Both the position numbers and the translations under genes were made by a program. 7,338 nucleotides of DNA, taken from NCBI GenBank assembly GCA_029210225.1, contig JARGOJ010000440.1, positions 1 through 7,338 on the forward strand, read 5' to 3'. Within the stretch, counting starts at the first letter, position 1. Each line of letters starts with the position of its first letter. The notes below the pieces were generated by a model. That model had not been told where the DNA came from. It saw only the letters and a program-made list of their open reading frames with translations, and made no database searches. Below, piece after piece: positions 1 through 6,948 of the stretch. The stretch is from Planctomycetota bacterium. Its GTDB lineage: Bacteria; Planctomycetota; J058; JARGOJ01.

Positions 1-578
1 CATCCTGTCTTCGCGCTATCCTACGACAGGACCCTGACGTTGTGTTCGTGGGAGAAATTCGAGACAAGGTCACCGCAGGTATCGCTGTGGAAGCCGCGTT
101 GACAGGTCACTTGGTGTTGTCCACGCTTCACACCAACGATGCCCCCTCCGTCGTGACTCGTCTCGTCGATATTGGAATTGAACCTTTCCTCGTTGGCGCG
201 GTTCTCGAATCTGTGATTGCTCAGCGCCTTATTCGCCGTATCTGCAGCGAATGCAAGGTCGAATACGATCCGAGCCAGGAAGAGCTCTTCGAGCTTCAAT
301 TGAATCGTGAGAAGGTTTCAAACCGCAAGTTCTTCTACGGTGAAGGCTGCAAGATCTGTAACAACACAGGCTACAAAGGACGCGTTGCGATCTTTGAGAT
401 GATGCTCGGAACCTCCAAAATCAAAGAAGCCATCATCTCGAACGTTCCTCTCTCCGACCTGCAGCGTATTGCTCGCACGGAAGGTATGAGAACTCTTCGT
501 GAAAGTGGTCTTATCGCGATCTTTGAAGGCACCACCACCATTGAAGAAATCGTGAAAGAAACCGTGTTCGGCGGATAA
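1..578 (+). CDS. GspE/PilB-family secretion or type IV pilus assembly ATPase, C-terminal part (5' end cut by window)
   Basis: This is the C-terminal ~190 residues of a hexameric AAA-type ATPase that powers type II secretion or type IV pilus extension at the inner membrane. The frame is open from base 3, so the gene begins before the window. The visible part opens with LRAILRQDPDVVFVGEIRD, the Walker B region of this family. A His-box follows (GHLVLSTLHTNDA, bases ~105-143). A C4 zinc site is formed by CSEC at bases 243-254 and CKIC at 348-359, and then comes the NTGYKGR motif typical of GspE and PilB. The C-terminus has the usual GMRTLRESG and TTTIEEIVKET segments. Walker A and the N-terminal domain lie upstream, out of view. 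The family call is firm. PilB versus GspE cannot be settled without neighbouring genes. The creatininase-like gene starts 6 nt after the stop, suggesting cotranscription. Confidence 0.93.
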   Translation, partial: SCLRAILRQDPDVVFVGEIRDKVTAGIAVEAALTGHLVLSTLHTNDAPSVVTRLVDIGIEPFLVGAVLESVIAQRLIRRICSECKVEYDPSQEELFELQLNREKVSNRKFFYGEGCKICNNTGYKGRVAIFEMMLGTSKIKEAIISNVPLSDLQRIARTEGMRTLRESGLIAIFEGTTTIEEIVKETVFGG

Positions 579-584
579 TCTCCT

Positions 585-1316
585 ATGCTCGGACGCTTGA
601 TTGAGACTATGACATGGCCTGAGGCAGAAGCTGCGCTCAGGTCATTTCCTGTACTCATGTTGCCCCTCGGCGCCCGCACCAAAGAACACGGCCATCACCT
701 GCCCCTCAACAACGACTGGATCATGGCGGAATACCTCACCAAGAGGATCATGGCCCGGTTCCCTGTGCTCGTCCTACCCACTCTCCAATACGGCTACTAT
801 CCTGCCTTTGTCGAATACCCAGGCTCTGTCCATCTCAAAGACGAAACCAGTCAGGCCCTCATCCTCGATATCATCGAATCCTTCACCCGCCACGGCTGCA
901 AACAGTTCTATGTCCTAAACACCGGGATCAGCACTCTCACGCCCCTTCGAGCCATAAAAAAGACTCTCACAAAGCAGGGGATTGGCTTCGATTTCTCACA
1001 CATCGGCCTGGCCCTTAAAGAGGCTGCGAAAGACATTGAAGAGCAAGAAGGAGGCACCCACGCAGATGAGGGGGAGACCTCGATGATGCTCTATATGGCT
1101 CCCGAAATTGTGCGTATGGAGCGAGCCCAGAAAGATTATCACGTGGGGGAGAAGCCCGGACCTCTTCGCCGTCACCAACCTGTTGAGAATGGTACCTACT
1201 CTCCTACGGGAGCTTGGGGCGACCCTACCCTTGCCACTCGGGAGAAGGGGCGCATTCTGACTGAGGCCTTTATTGAGGCCATACTCAAAGATTTGAGCGC
1301 ATTTCCTTTGGAATAG
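585..1316 (+). CDS. Creatininase-family (creatinine amidohydrolase-like) protein lacking the NGHGGN metal loop
   Basis: A 243-residue protein of the creatininase superfamily, whose members are cytoplasmic two-metal amidohydrolases (creatininase, MftE, FAPy deformylase). Seen in sequence: LPLGARTKEHGHHLPLNND (residues 26-44) supplies the expected metal ligands E34, H36 and D44. GGTHADEGETS (156-166) matches the family's GGHAGEGETS segment. GAWGDPTLATREKG (209-222) matches the conserved C-terminal motif. Length is normal for the family. The oddity is residues 111-117, where LNTGIST replaces the usual NGHGGN or NGHYEN loop, removing the histidine that binds metal in creatininase. Substrate is unknown and true creatininase activity should not be assumed. 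The start at 585 has only a weak GGCGGA upstream, so an internal ATG at 609 is possible. It follows the ATPase gene by 6 nt, and its stop overlaps a possible GTG start of the kinase gene. Confidence 0.86.
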   Translation: MLGRLIETMTWPEAEAALRSFPVLMLPLGARTKEHGHHLPLNNDWIMAEYLTKRIMARFPVLVLPTLQYGYYPAFVEYPGSVHLKDETSQALILDIIESFTRHGCKQFYVLNTGISTLTPLRAIKKTLTKQGIGFDFSHIGLALKEAAKDIEEQEGGTHADEGETSMMLYMAPEIVRMERAQKDYHVGEKPGPLRRHQPVENGTYSPTGAWGDPTLATREKGRILTEAFIEAILKDLSAFPLE

Positions 1317-1363
1317 TGGACAATGTTTTCGCTTCGCCCGGGCCTAACCTTACTGGACCTGCC

Positions 1364-2959
1364 ATGCGACTGAGAACCAAACTTGTCTTGGGGTTCCTGA
1401 CCTCTCCCTTCTTCTTCTTTGTGCACAGCATGTTCTCTTACCTTGGCCTCGGCGAGATTCGCCAGGACGTGCTGAGTTTGCAGCGCTTCATTCAGACGAC
1501 GGATCTCATGAGTCAATCCGCCGGAGAGATCGCGGCCCTCGCGCATCCTGAAGAGATAGAGATCGGCGTTTTGAGGACCCGGCCAAAACCCGGGGAAACT
1601 CCTGTCATCCTTACGATTCTGACAGAGCGCGTCGACCGTGCGCGCATCCATTTAACGACCCTCAAGCGTCTGTCAAGAGAACCGCAGAGTAAGAAGGCCA
1701 TCAACCGAGCGTTGAAGGGCTTAGAAGAGTATCGTAGCTCAGCCATTGGATTCGCGGAGGCTATGCGGAAGAACCGTCAGGAGGGAGCCCGAGGCCCGGA
1801 GCGACAGCGCGCTGTGGAACGCTTCGAGCGGCTCGCGCCGATGGTCTCCGACTTCACCCACTCACTCGGAGAGGAGAGCCGGCGGGCTGTGCGCGCTATT
1901 GGCTTTCAGTTGAGGAGTGAAGCGCTCTCGGTGGCGCGGAACACGCTCATTTTGGTCTTCCTTCTGACGATTGTGGCGGCCTTTGCTTTGGCGAGTCTTT
2001 CGGCCCGGGGCATACTAAGGCTTCACAAAGCGGCGCGGTCGATTGAGGGCGGCGACCTCGATGTCCGATTGCCGGTGAGGTCGAATGACGAGATTGGCGA
2101 ATTGACTCGGGCCTTCAACGATATGACGCGACGCCTTAAAGAGATGTACACCGCCTTGGAGGATAAGGTTCGGGAGCGAACGGAGACCTTGCGCCTTAGG
2201 GAGAAGGAGCTTTATCAAACGCAGAAGTTGGCGGCGCTTGGTCATTTGTCGGCGGGTGTTGCTCACGAGCTTGGAGGACCCCTGACCATCATTGCGACGG
2301 CGGCGGAGGGTTTGCTCGATCGGGCTAGAGATGAGCGCTTTCAGGAACACGAAGACTTCCAAGACTTCCCCGATTACCTCAAGATGATTGAGGCGGAAGC
2401 TTATCGACTGAAGAAGGTGATCCGTCGCTTGCTGAACTTCGCGAAGCCTAAGTCTCCGGAGATGAAGCCGCTCAACTTCAAGACTGTGATGAGTAATGTT
2501 GTCGAGTTGACCCGCCTCGATCCTCGCGCCAAGCTGGTTCAGATTCATTTTAATGACGAGGTCGACTTGCCTATTGAGGGAGACGAAGATCGCCTTCAAG
2601 AAGCGGCGATGAACCTTGTTTTCAATGCCCTTGACGCTGTCGATAAGAAGACTGGGGTGATTGACGTTTCCCTTGAGAAGGTTGAGGATCAAGCGGTCGT
2701 AAAAGTGCGGGACAATGGCATGGGGATTACCGCTCAGCAGATGTCTCAGCTCTTTGAGCCGTTCTTTACTACGAAGCCTGAGGGAGCAGGAACGGGGCTC
2801 GGCTTAACCTTGGTGGTGAGCACGGTGGAGGCTCACGGTGGCCAGATGGATGTGGATAGTGAAGGAGCGGGGCTCGGCGCGTGCTTTTCGATGAAGCTCC
2901 CTCTTCGCCATGAGAACGAGGGTGTAAAGTCGCCGCACCAAGATGTCATTTTGGATTGA
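1364..2959 (+). CDS. Membrane-bound sensor histidine kinase (HAMP, HisKA, HATPase_c), NtrB/ZraS-like
   Basis: A 531-residue two-component sensor kinase. From the ATG at 1364: TM1 at residues ~7-28, a helical extracytoplasmic sensor region (~30-190) of no recognised type, TM2 at ~194-213, and a HAMP linker (~212-265, with NDEIGELTRAFNDM). A coiled coil leads to the HisKA H-box with phospho-acceptor H301 in VAHELGGPL. The catalytic domain has the N box (NLVFNALDA, 417-425), G1 (DNGMG, 450-454), F box (FEPFFTT, 464-470) and G2 (GTGLGL, 476-481). All kinase motifs are intact. The H-box has GG where relatives usually have NN. The frame also opens at a GTG at 1316 overlapping the previous stop, adding 16 polar residues. 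The ATG is preferred because MRLRTKLVLGFL is a typical kinase N-terminus, but neither start has a strong ribosome site. No response regulator is in the window, so partner and signal are unknown. Confidence 0.93.
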   Translation: MRLRTKLVLGFLTSPFFFFVHSMFSYLGLGEIRQDVLSLQRFIQTTDLMSQSAGEIAALAHPEEIEIGVLRTRPKPGETPVILTILTERVDRARIHLTTLKRLSREPQSKKAINRALKGLEEYRSSAIGFAEAMRKNRQEGARGPERQRAVERFERLAPMVSDFTHSLGEESRRAVRAIGFQLRSEALSVARNTLILVFLLTIVAAFALASLSARGILRLHKAARSIEGGDLDVRLPVRSNDEIGELTRAFNDMTRRLKEMYTALEDKVRERTETLRLREKELYQTQKLAALGHLSAGVAHELGGPLTIIATAAEGLLDRARDERFQEHEDFQDFPDYLKMIEAEAYRLKKVIRRLLNFAKPKSPEMKPLNFKTVMSNVVELTRLDPRAKLVQIHFNDEVDLPIEGDEDRLQEAAMNLVFNALDAVDKKTGVIDVSLEKVEDQAVVKVRDNGMGITAQQMSQLFEPFFTTKPEGAGTGLGLTLVVSTVEAHGGQMDVDSEGAGLGACFSMKLPLRHENEGVKSPHQDVILD

Positions 2960-2971
2960 TAGGATGAGCAA

Positions 2972-3015
2972 GAGGCCAGATCACAGCTTCCTGTGAGTGG
3001 CCTCCGTTCGTTTTT
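2972..3015 (+). terminator. Rho-independent terminator between convergent genes
   Basis: GAGGCCA (2972-2978) pairs perfectly with TGGCCTC (2998-3004). Inside it, CACAG (2982-2986) pairs with CTGTG (2991-2995) around a CTTC loop, with a small internal loop between the stems. A T-rich run follows, ending in TTTTT at 3011-3015. It lies 12 nt after the kinase stop and 20 nt from the stop of the opposing gene. The T-run favours the plus strand, and the hairpin may also slow transcription from the minus strand. Confidence 0.8.
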
Positions 3016-3034
3016 CTAGCAGGTTTAGAATTCT

Positions 3035-5149
3035 CTACTTAGCGTTTTTCTTTAGCTCTTCGAGGATGACCTTCATGGCTTTTTCGAAGGCTTCTCGCAC
3101 TTCGTCTTCGCTCAATTGGGTGGAGCCAGGGCTTTCGGTTCTGGCTTGAAGCCAATCGAGCCCTTGCAGGCTCAATTCTTCAGCGAAGTTTGCGACCCTC
3201 TCGGTCCTTAATTTCTCCGTGTCTAGATCGGTTGCTTCCTCAGTGAGGATAGAGCTTGCAGGAGATTGAGACGAGAAGACGCGTGTTTCGCGGGCAGTGT
3301 TCTGGAAGAGCGGCTTGGGTTCTTCAACTGGGTTCGCGAAGGGATTGCTGGGGAAGGGGTTTCCTGTGAAGACCGATTTCTCAGGGCGTTTATTCGCCGG
3401 ATCTGAGTTGGCTTCACGATTGAGAATCAATGAATCAGGGTATTTCTCATGAATCTCCTCGTTCTCCGCGAGGACGTCCACGTTTTGCTCTGTGAAAACC
3501 TTCAATTCAGCGTTCAAGCCAGGATCGGTTCGGACACCTTCTAGTTCACTGTCAATGTCTTCGTCATCGATTTCATCGAGCAGGTTACCGAGGGCGGGCA
3601 CCTCACCGATTTCGGCATCGAGTTCTTTCGAGGACGTTGCGACGGGGACAGATTTTATGACTCGGTCGGGGCTGTTGAGGGAGCCGAACTTCGAGTCTTC
3701 GCTGGCTTCTTCCGGATCGTCGGTGCCAATGTTTTCTTCTTCGAGGTTTTCGTAGAGGTCGTCGTCGAGGACCGAGGCACCAGGGATATCTTCTGCTTCC
3801 TCGGGGATTATTGCGGTTCCGTCTTCGTTGAAAGCAACGGTTTCGGTGACGTCTTCAGGTTTGTCGAGGGGGACGAGGGATTCGACGATATCGTCTTCAG
3901 GACGAGCATGGATGGGGCGATCATCAAAGGCGTTGGTTGCCCAGGAGGCGTCCATTCCAGAGTCGAGCAGCCCTTCGTTCATTTCTAGACCGCCGAGGCC
4001 CGTTTCGGGGCTTTCGATGTCATCGAAATCTTCCATGGGTTCGATGTCGTCGAAGTTGTCGGAGTCGCTTTTGACGTCGTCGGATTCGAGGTCTGAGAGG
4101 TCGGAGTCGACGTCGGAGATGTCTTCGATTTCATCGTCGTCATCAAGATCTTTGAGGAAGTCGTCGTCGAGGTCTTCATCGAACTCATCTTCGGGAGCGG
4201 AGTCACTTGTGAGGATATCGCTTGCCAGCTCATCGTCATCGAGGGCGTCGATGTCGAGGTCGTCGATATCAAGGTCGTCGTCGAGGTCGTCGAACTGGTC
4301 GCTTTTTAGGGCGTCGGGGTCGAGGTCGTCGAGTTCGGCGAGGTCATCTTCGTCGGGAGCAGTGTGATCGTCGAGGTTTGTGAGGCCCTGGTCGTCAGGG
4401 AGATTGTCGAAGATATCGTCGTCAATGGGGTTACTCGGGGCCGATGCGAGGGCTTTTTGCTCGGCTTCTTCGAGTTCAATCTCTTCGATATCAATGACGT
4501 CATCATCGTCGTCATCATCGTCAATGTCGAGGTCGGCGACGATGGGCATATCAAAGTCGTCGCTTTTGGGGGCGCCGTCGATGGTTGCTTTGAATCGAGC
4601 TTCACAGGTGGAGCATTTCACCGTTTTATCGAAGTTATGAGGTTTGATGAGAAGCTTGGAGCTGCAATTGGGGCATTGAACAAAGTGGCGATCGTTTTGA
4701 AGGGCTTTTTGTCGTTCTGAGATTTTTTGGGAGTCGCGGTTTGCGATTTCTTCTCGGACAGCGCGAATATCTTTCTTGCTGACTTCCCCTTCTTTGATGA
4801 GGAGTTGACCGAGGGTGACGGTCTTTCCTGTTTTCTCGTAGGTCTCTTTTTGCTTTTTGAGTAGCTCTTGAATGATGGTGGGCTTTGCGAGCTTCATACG
4901 AACAATTTGCCGGCCAAAGCGCTTGTCGGTGTTTCGAGTTGTTCGATAATTTTGGGCGCTCTTTATAGAGTCGTGCTGTTTTTCGTCAATGAAACCCATT
5001 TCGACGAGGACATCACCGAGGCCAACGGCATCGCTGTCGTCTCGGTCTTCCAAGGCTTTTTTGGCCTTTTCCAGCTGGAATTTTGTGATGAGCCGATTGT
5101 CTACAGCAATGTTTTCAAACAGTTGCTCTGCGCTCACTTCCTTAGCCAT
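3035..5149 (-). CDS. 704-aa protein with four GspE-N/MshEN-like helical repeats, a C4 zinc ribbon and a long Asp-rich disordered region
   Basis: Function unknown; the architecture is clear. Residues ~9-135 hold four copies of a ~34-residue unit with the pattern G-x2-L/I-V-x2-G/K-x-I/L-x4-L/I. Examples are GLGDVLVEMGFIDEKQ (43-58), RFGRQIVRMKLAKPTI (77-92) and TLGQLLIKEGEVSKKD (112-127), plus a diverged first copy at 9-32. This resembles the N-terminal regulatory domain of GspE/PilB/MshE ATPases, which binds c-di-GMP in MshE. Next is an MJ0042-like zinc ribbon with C159, C162, C179 and C182. From ~200 to 380 the chain is extremely acidic, with eight consecutive Asp at 210-217 and 57 Asp in residues 241-380. 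The rest is low-complexity and polar, ending in a short helix (~680-704). There is no signal peptide or membrane segment, so it is probably cytoplasmic. The start is supported by AGGGGAAG (minus strand, 5157-5164) about 7 nt upstream. It converges on the kinase gene and diverges from the HEAT-like gene. Confidence 0.85.
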   Translation of the reverse strand: MAKEVSAEQLFENIAVDNRLITKFQLEKAKKALEDRDDSDAVGLGDVLVEMGFIDEKQHDSIKSAQNYRTTRNTDKRFGRQIVRMKLAKPTIIQELLKKQKETYEKTGKTVTLGQLLIKEGEVSKKDIRAVREEIANRDSQKISERQKALQNDRHFVQCPNCSSKLLIKPHNFDKTVKCSTCEARFKATIDGAPKSDDFDMPIVADLDIDDDDDDDDVIDIEEIELEEAEQKALASAPSNPIDDDIFDNLPDDQGLTNLDDHTAPDEDDLAELDDLDPDALKSDQFDDLDDDLDIDDLDIDALDDDELASDILTSDSAPEDEFDEDLDDDFLKDLDDDDEIEDISDVDSDLSDLESDDVKSDSDNFDDIEPMEDFDDIESPETGLGGLEMNEGLLDSGMDASWATNAFDDRPIHARPEDDIVESLVPLDKPEDVTETVAFNEDGTAIIPEEAEDIPGASVLDDDLYENLEEENIGTDDPEEASEDSKFGSLNSPDRVIKSVPVATSSKELDAEIGEVPALGNLLDEIDDEDIDSELEGVRTDPGLNAELKVFTEQNVDVLAENEEIHEKYPDSLILNREANSDPANKRPEKSVFTGNPFPSNPFANPVEEPKPLFQNTARETRVFSSQSPASSILTEEATDLDTEKLRTERVANFAEELSLQGLDWLQARTESPGSTQLSEDEVREAFEKAMKVILEELKKNAK

Positions 5150-5352
5150 ACAAGTTCTTCCCCTTGAAAATTCAATCTCGAACTCTCATCCAGAACCTTC
5201 AAACATTACGAGGAAAGTTCGTCTGGATCAATGTCAAATACCATCTTGGCTTGAGACAATGCGACGATGATCGCGTTCCTGAGCTCAAAACCGTTCAGGA
5301 TCTATAGATAGAATATACCTCGCCCGGATTCATAGAGACAAAGGGAGCTGGC
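5150..5352. promoter_or_regulatory. Divergent intergenic region, presumed to hold promoters for both flanking genes
   Basis: These 203 nt separate two divergently read genes, so promoters for both must lie here or within the genes. A possible plus-strand -10 element is TAGAAT (5309-5314) in an AT-rich patch, without a convincing -35. An imperfect inverted repeat pairs ATCCAGAAC (5188-5196) with GTTCGTCTGGAT (5217-5228). A second, shorter one pairs CCTGA (5278-5282) with TCAGG (5295-5299). Either could be an operator or a leader hairpin. AAGGGAG at 5341-5347 is a clear ribosome site for the ATG at 5353. No small gene is evident. Confidence 0.45.
5157..5164 (-). promoter_or_regulatory. Ribosome binding site of the 704-aa protein gene
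   Basis: Read on the minus strand this is AGGGGAAG, 7 nt before the ATG at 5149-5147. It is a good Shine-Dalgarno match and fixes the start of the gene. Confidence 0.65.
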
Positions 5353-6582
5353 ATGAAGAAGTTCATTCTTGGTCTGATAGTTGGTCTGATAGTTGGTCCT
5401 CTCGCGACGCTTTTGATTGTTCAGAACCTTCATGAGCAAGAGGAAAGCGGCGGCGAGAACGGAGCTTTCTCGGGCCAAAAGCGTAAGAGAAAGCCTCCTG
5501 AGGGACTGGATGGCGCACGGCTTAGGCTTCGCAGTCGCTTAGATGGGAAAACGGGGGAGAAGCTCTATTCTGCCCACATTGACTTTCTGGATGGAGCGAT
5601 TTTCGATCGGGACTGGTCCTCTGTGAGCGCTGTAGCGAATAGTCTTCGAGGGCTGAGACGAGGAAAGGCTGGCCCGGCAAAAGTGCTTCAGGCTCCTTCT
5701 GGTCTCCCGTCAGCAAACCAGGAAAGTCAAAGTATGGCTTTACTCCAGCATGAGTTTCAGGCGCTGCGTTTTTGGCGCGAGTTCTTCCTACACGAAAATG
5801 AAGCGTTGACGATTTTTCGCAAAGGAAAAAAATCGGAGCGGACTTCATTGTTAAGGAAGCTCTTAAAGACGACGGCAGAAACGGATGAGGATCAACGAAA
5901 CAAGAGAGACGCAGCCTATATTTTAGGGCGTTTTGGAGGAGATGCAGGGCTTCGGAGCTTGTCGGGCTTTGTTCTTTCAGCGACGGGTCCTGAGGATTGG
6001 CGTTTGGGGACGGAGGCCTTAGGTCGAAGTCAAAACTCGGGGGCGTTGGCCATTTTGCAGGGTTTCTGTGACGAGTCGAGAGAAGAGAGCCTTCAAAAGC
6101 TGGCTTTGGCTGGGATGGCTCATCTCAAAGAGGTCACTATGGGGAGTGAGGCCAGCTCTAAATTTTTGGGAGAGCTGTTGAGTAATCCTCGCCGCTCTGT
6201 GGCTGTCAGGGTCAAGGGTATGTCCTTGTTAGAATCCATGGATTTAGCGGGGCAGGCGGACTTTCAAAGGGCCTTGGTGAAGGCTGTTTCAAATACGAAT
6301 GAGGACCCCGAGGCCCGTTCCAGCTTGGTGCGGTCTTTGAGGCGCAACGCTCAGACCAACTTGGGCCTCCCAAAGCCTATTGTTCGGGGCTTGGAGCGGA
6401 TAGCAAAGGGAGAGCAGGATAGCGAGACGCGTTGTGAGGTCTTTAAAGCTCTTGAGCACAGCGGCACTCAGGATACTTTGAAGGTACTCCTTGATTCGGA
6501 GGCGACGGTTGCCGATCCTAAATGTCGAGCGGCGTTGAAGAAGTGTCGTGCGACTCTGACGCGGCGTTTTGGAGAGCTTTGA
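5353..6582 (+). CDS. Membrane-anchored HEAT-like helical repeat protein
   Basis: A 409-residue protein of no recognised named family. Residues 4-25 form one strongly hydrophobic segment after a MKK start, an uncleaved anchor or signal sequence. A charged linker (27-60, with KRKRK at 43-47) follows. Residues ~60-175 look helical. From ~180 to 395 the chain has successive pairs of amphipathic helices resembling HEAT/PBS-lyase repeats: DAAYILGRFGGDAGLRSL, LGTEALGRSQNSGALAIL, LQKLALAGMAHL and SLVRSLRRNAQTNL. Such repeats usually act as protein-binding scaffolds, so a periplasmic or membrane-associated scaffold role is inferred. The start is well supported by AAGGGAG at 5341-5347, 5 nt before the ATG. 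Within the hydrophobic segment the DNA has a perfect 12-bp tandem repeat (5369-5392). The next gene begins 9 nt after the stop, so the two are probably cotranscribed. Confidence 0.8.
   Translation: MKKFILGLIVGLIVGPLATLLIVQNLHEQEESGGENGAFSGQKRKRKPPEGLDGARLRLRSRLDGKTGEKLYSAHIDFLDGAIFDRDWSSVSAVANSLRGLRRGKAGPAKVLQAPSGLPSANQESQSMALLQHEFQALRFWREFFLHENEALTIFRKGKKSERTSLLRKLLKTTAETDEDQRNKRDAAYILGRFGGDAGLRSLSGFVLSATGPEDWRLGTEALGRSQNSGALAILQGFCDESREESLQKLALAGMAHLKEVTMGSEASSKFLGELLSNPRRSVAVRVKGMSLLESMDLAGQADFQRALVKAVSNTNEDPEARSSLVRSLRRNAQTNLGLPKPIVRGLERIAKGEQDSETRCEVFKALEHSGTQDTLKVLLDSEATVADPKCRAALKKCRATLTRRFGEL
5369..5398 (+). repeat. 12-bp tandem repeat, 2.5 copies, inside the membrane-anchor coding region
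   Basis: TTGGTCTGATAG occurs twice back to back (5369-5380 and 5381-5392), followed by half a copy, TTGGTC (5393-5398). The unit is in frame and encodes the repeated GLIV of the hydrophobic anchor. Gain or loss of a unit would change the membrane segment by four residues without shifting the frame. Confidence 0.9.
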
Positions 6583-6591
6583 GAGATTATC

Positions 6592-6948
6592 ATGGGGCAA
6601 TTCCACTGTGATCGTTGCCAGAAGTCGTTGCTGGTCACGGAGAACGTAAGATACAAAGTCACGATCCAGGTAGAGTCGGCTTATGATCCTCTTGAGTTGA
6701 CGAAGAATGATATTGAGCAGAAGAACCACCAAGATGTACTCCAGGCTATTCTTAAATCGATTGAAGGTCGGAGCGCTGAGGAGCTAGAGGCCGAAATCTA
6801 TAAGAGTTTTAAGTTCGACCTTTGCCTGGCTTGCCAGCGAGAGTACATTCGTAATCCCCTTGGGCTCTCTAGCCCTGAATATTCGCAAGATTCGCAGAAT
6901 TTGAAGGAAACCGGCGATGGACCAACAGCTCCACAAGATCACCCTTAA
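6592..6948 (+). CDS. Small C4 (CxxC...CxxC) putative zinc-binding protein of unknown function
   Basis: A 118-residue protein. CDRC (C6, C9) lies near the N-terminus and CLAC (C78, C81) follows the DIEQ...IYKSF helical stretch, giving a four-cysteine site that probably holds zinc. Between them lie a likely beta segment (VRYKVTIQVESAYDPLEL, 19-36) and two acidic helices. The C-terminal ~25 residues are polar and probably disordered. From memory, small hypothetical proteins with the same RYxVxIxVxxAYDPLE and FDLCxACQ pattern occur in Planctomycetota and related groups; this was not checked by search. It starts 9 nt after the HEAT-like gene and its last 32 nt overlap the start of the ferredoxin gene in another frame, suggesting translational coupling. 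The ribosome site is weak (GAGAG just upstream). Function is unknown. Confidence 0.8.
   Translation: MGQFHCDRCQKSLLVTENVRYKVTIQVESAYDPLELTKNDIEQKNHQDVLQAILKSIEGRSAEELEAEIYKSFKFDLCLACQREYIRNPLGLSSPEYSQDSQNLKETGDGPTAPQDHP
6904..6908 (+). promoter_or_regulatory. Ribosome binding site of the ferredoxin gene, inside the upstream gene
   Basis: AAGGA lies 8 nt before the ATG at 6917, within the coding sequence of the C4 protein. It supports the overlapping start and argues that the 32-nt overlap is real. Confidence 0.65.

Noticed and set aside
2015..2692. 225-codon minus-strand open frame inside the histidine kinase gene
   Set aside because: It lies wholly opposite the HAMP, HisKA and ATPase motifs, which are clearly real on the plus strand. 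Its translation shows no recognisable domain.
3828..4367. Long Ser/Arg-rich plus-strand open frame opposite the minus-strand gene
   Set aside because: It is the antisense reading of the Asp codon repeats (GAT/GAC read as TCG/TCA). The composition is extreme low-complexity serine, and the minus-strand frame has the zinc ribbon and structured repeats.
4000..4560. Short repeated TCGTCGAG-like units that might suggest a repeat array
   Set aside because: They are irregular triplet repeats encoding Asp-rich protein on the minus strand, without fixed repeat and spacer lengths, so they are not CRISPR or iterons.
6289..6732. 147-codon minus-strand open frame across the HEAT-like and C4 protein genes
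   Set aside because: It spans two well-supported plus-strand genes and their junction, and its translation has no recognisable motif.
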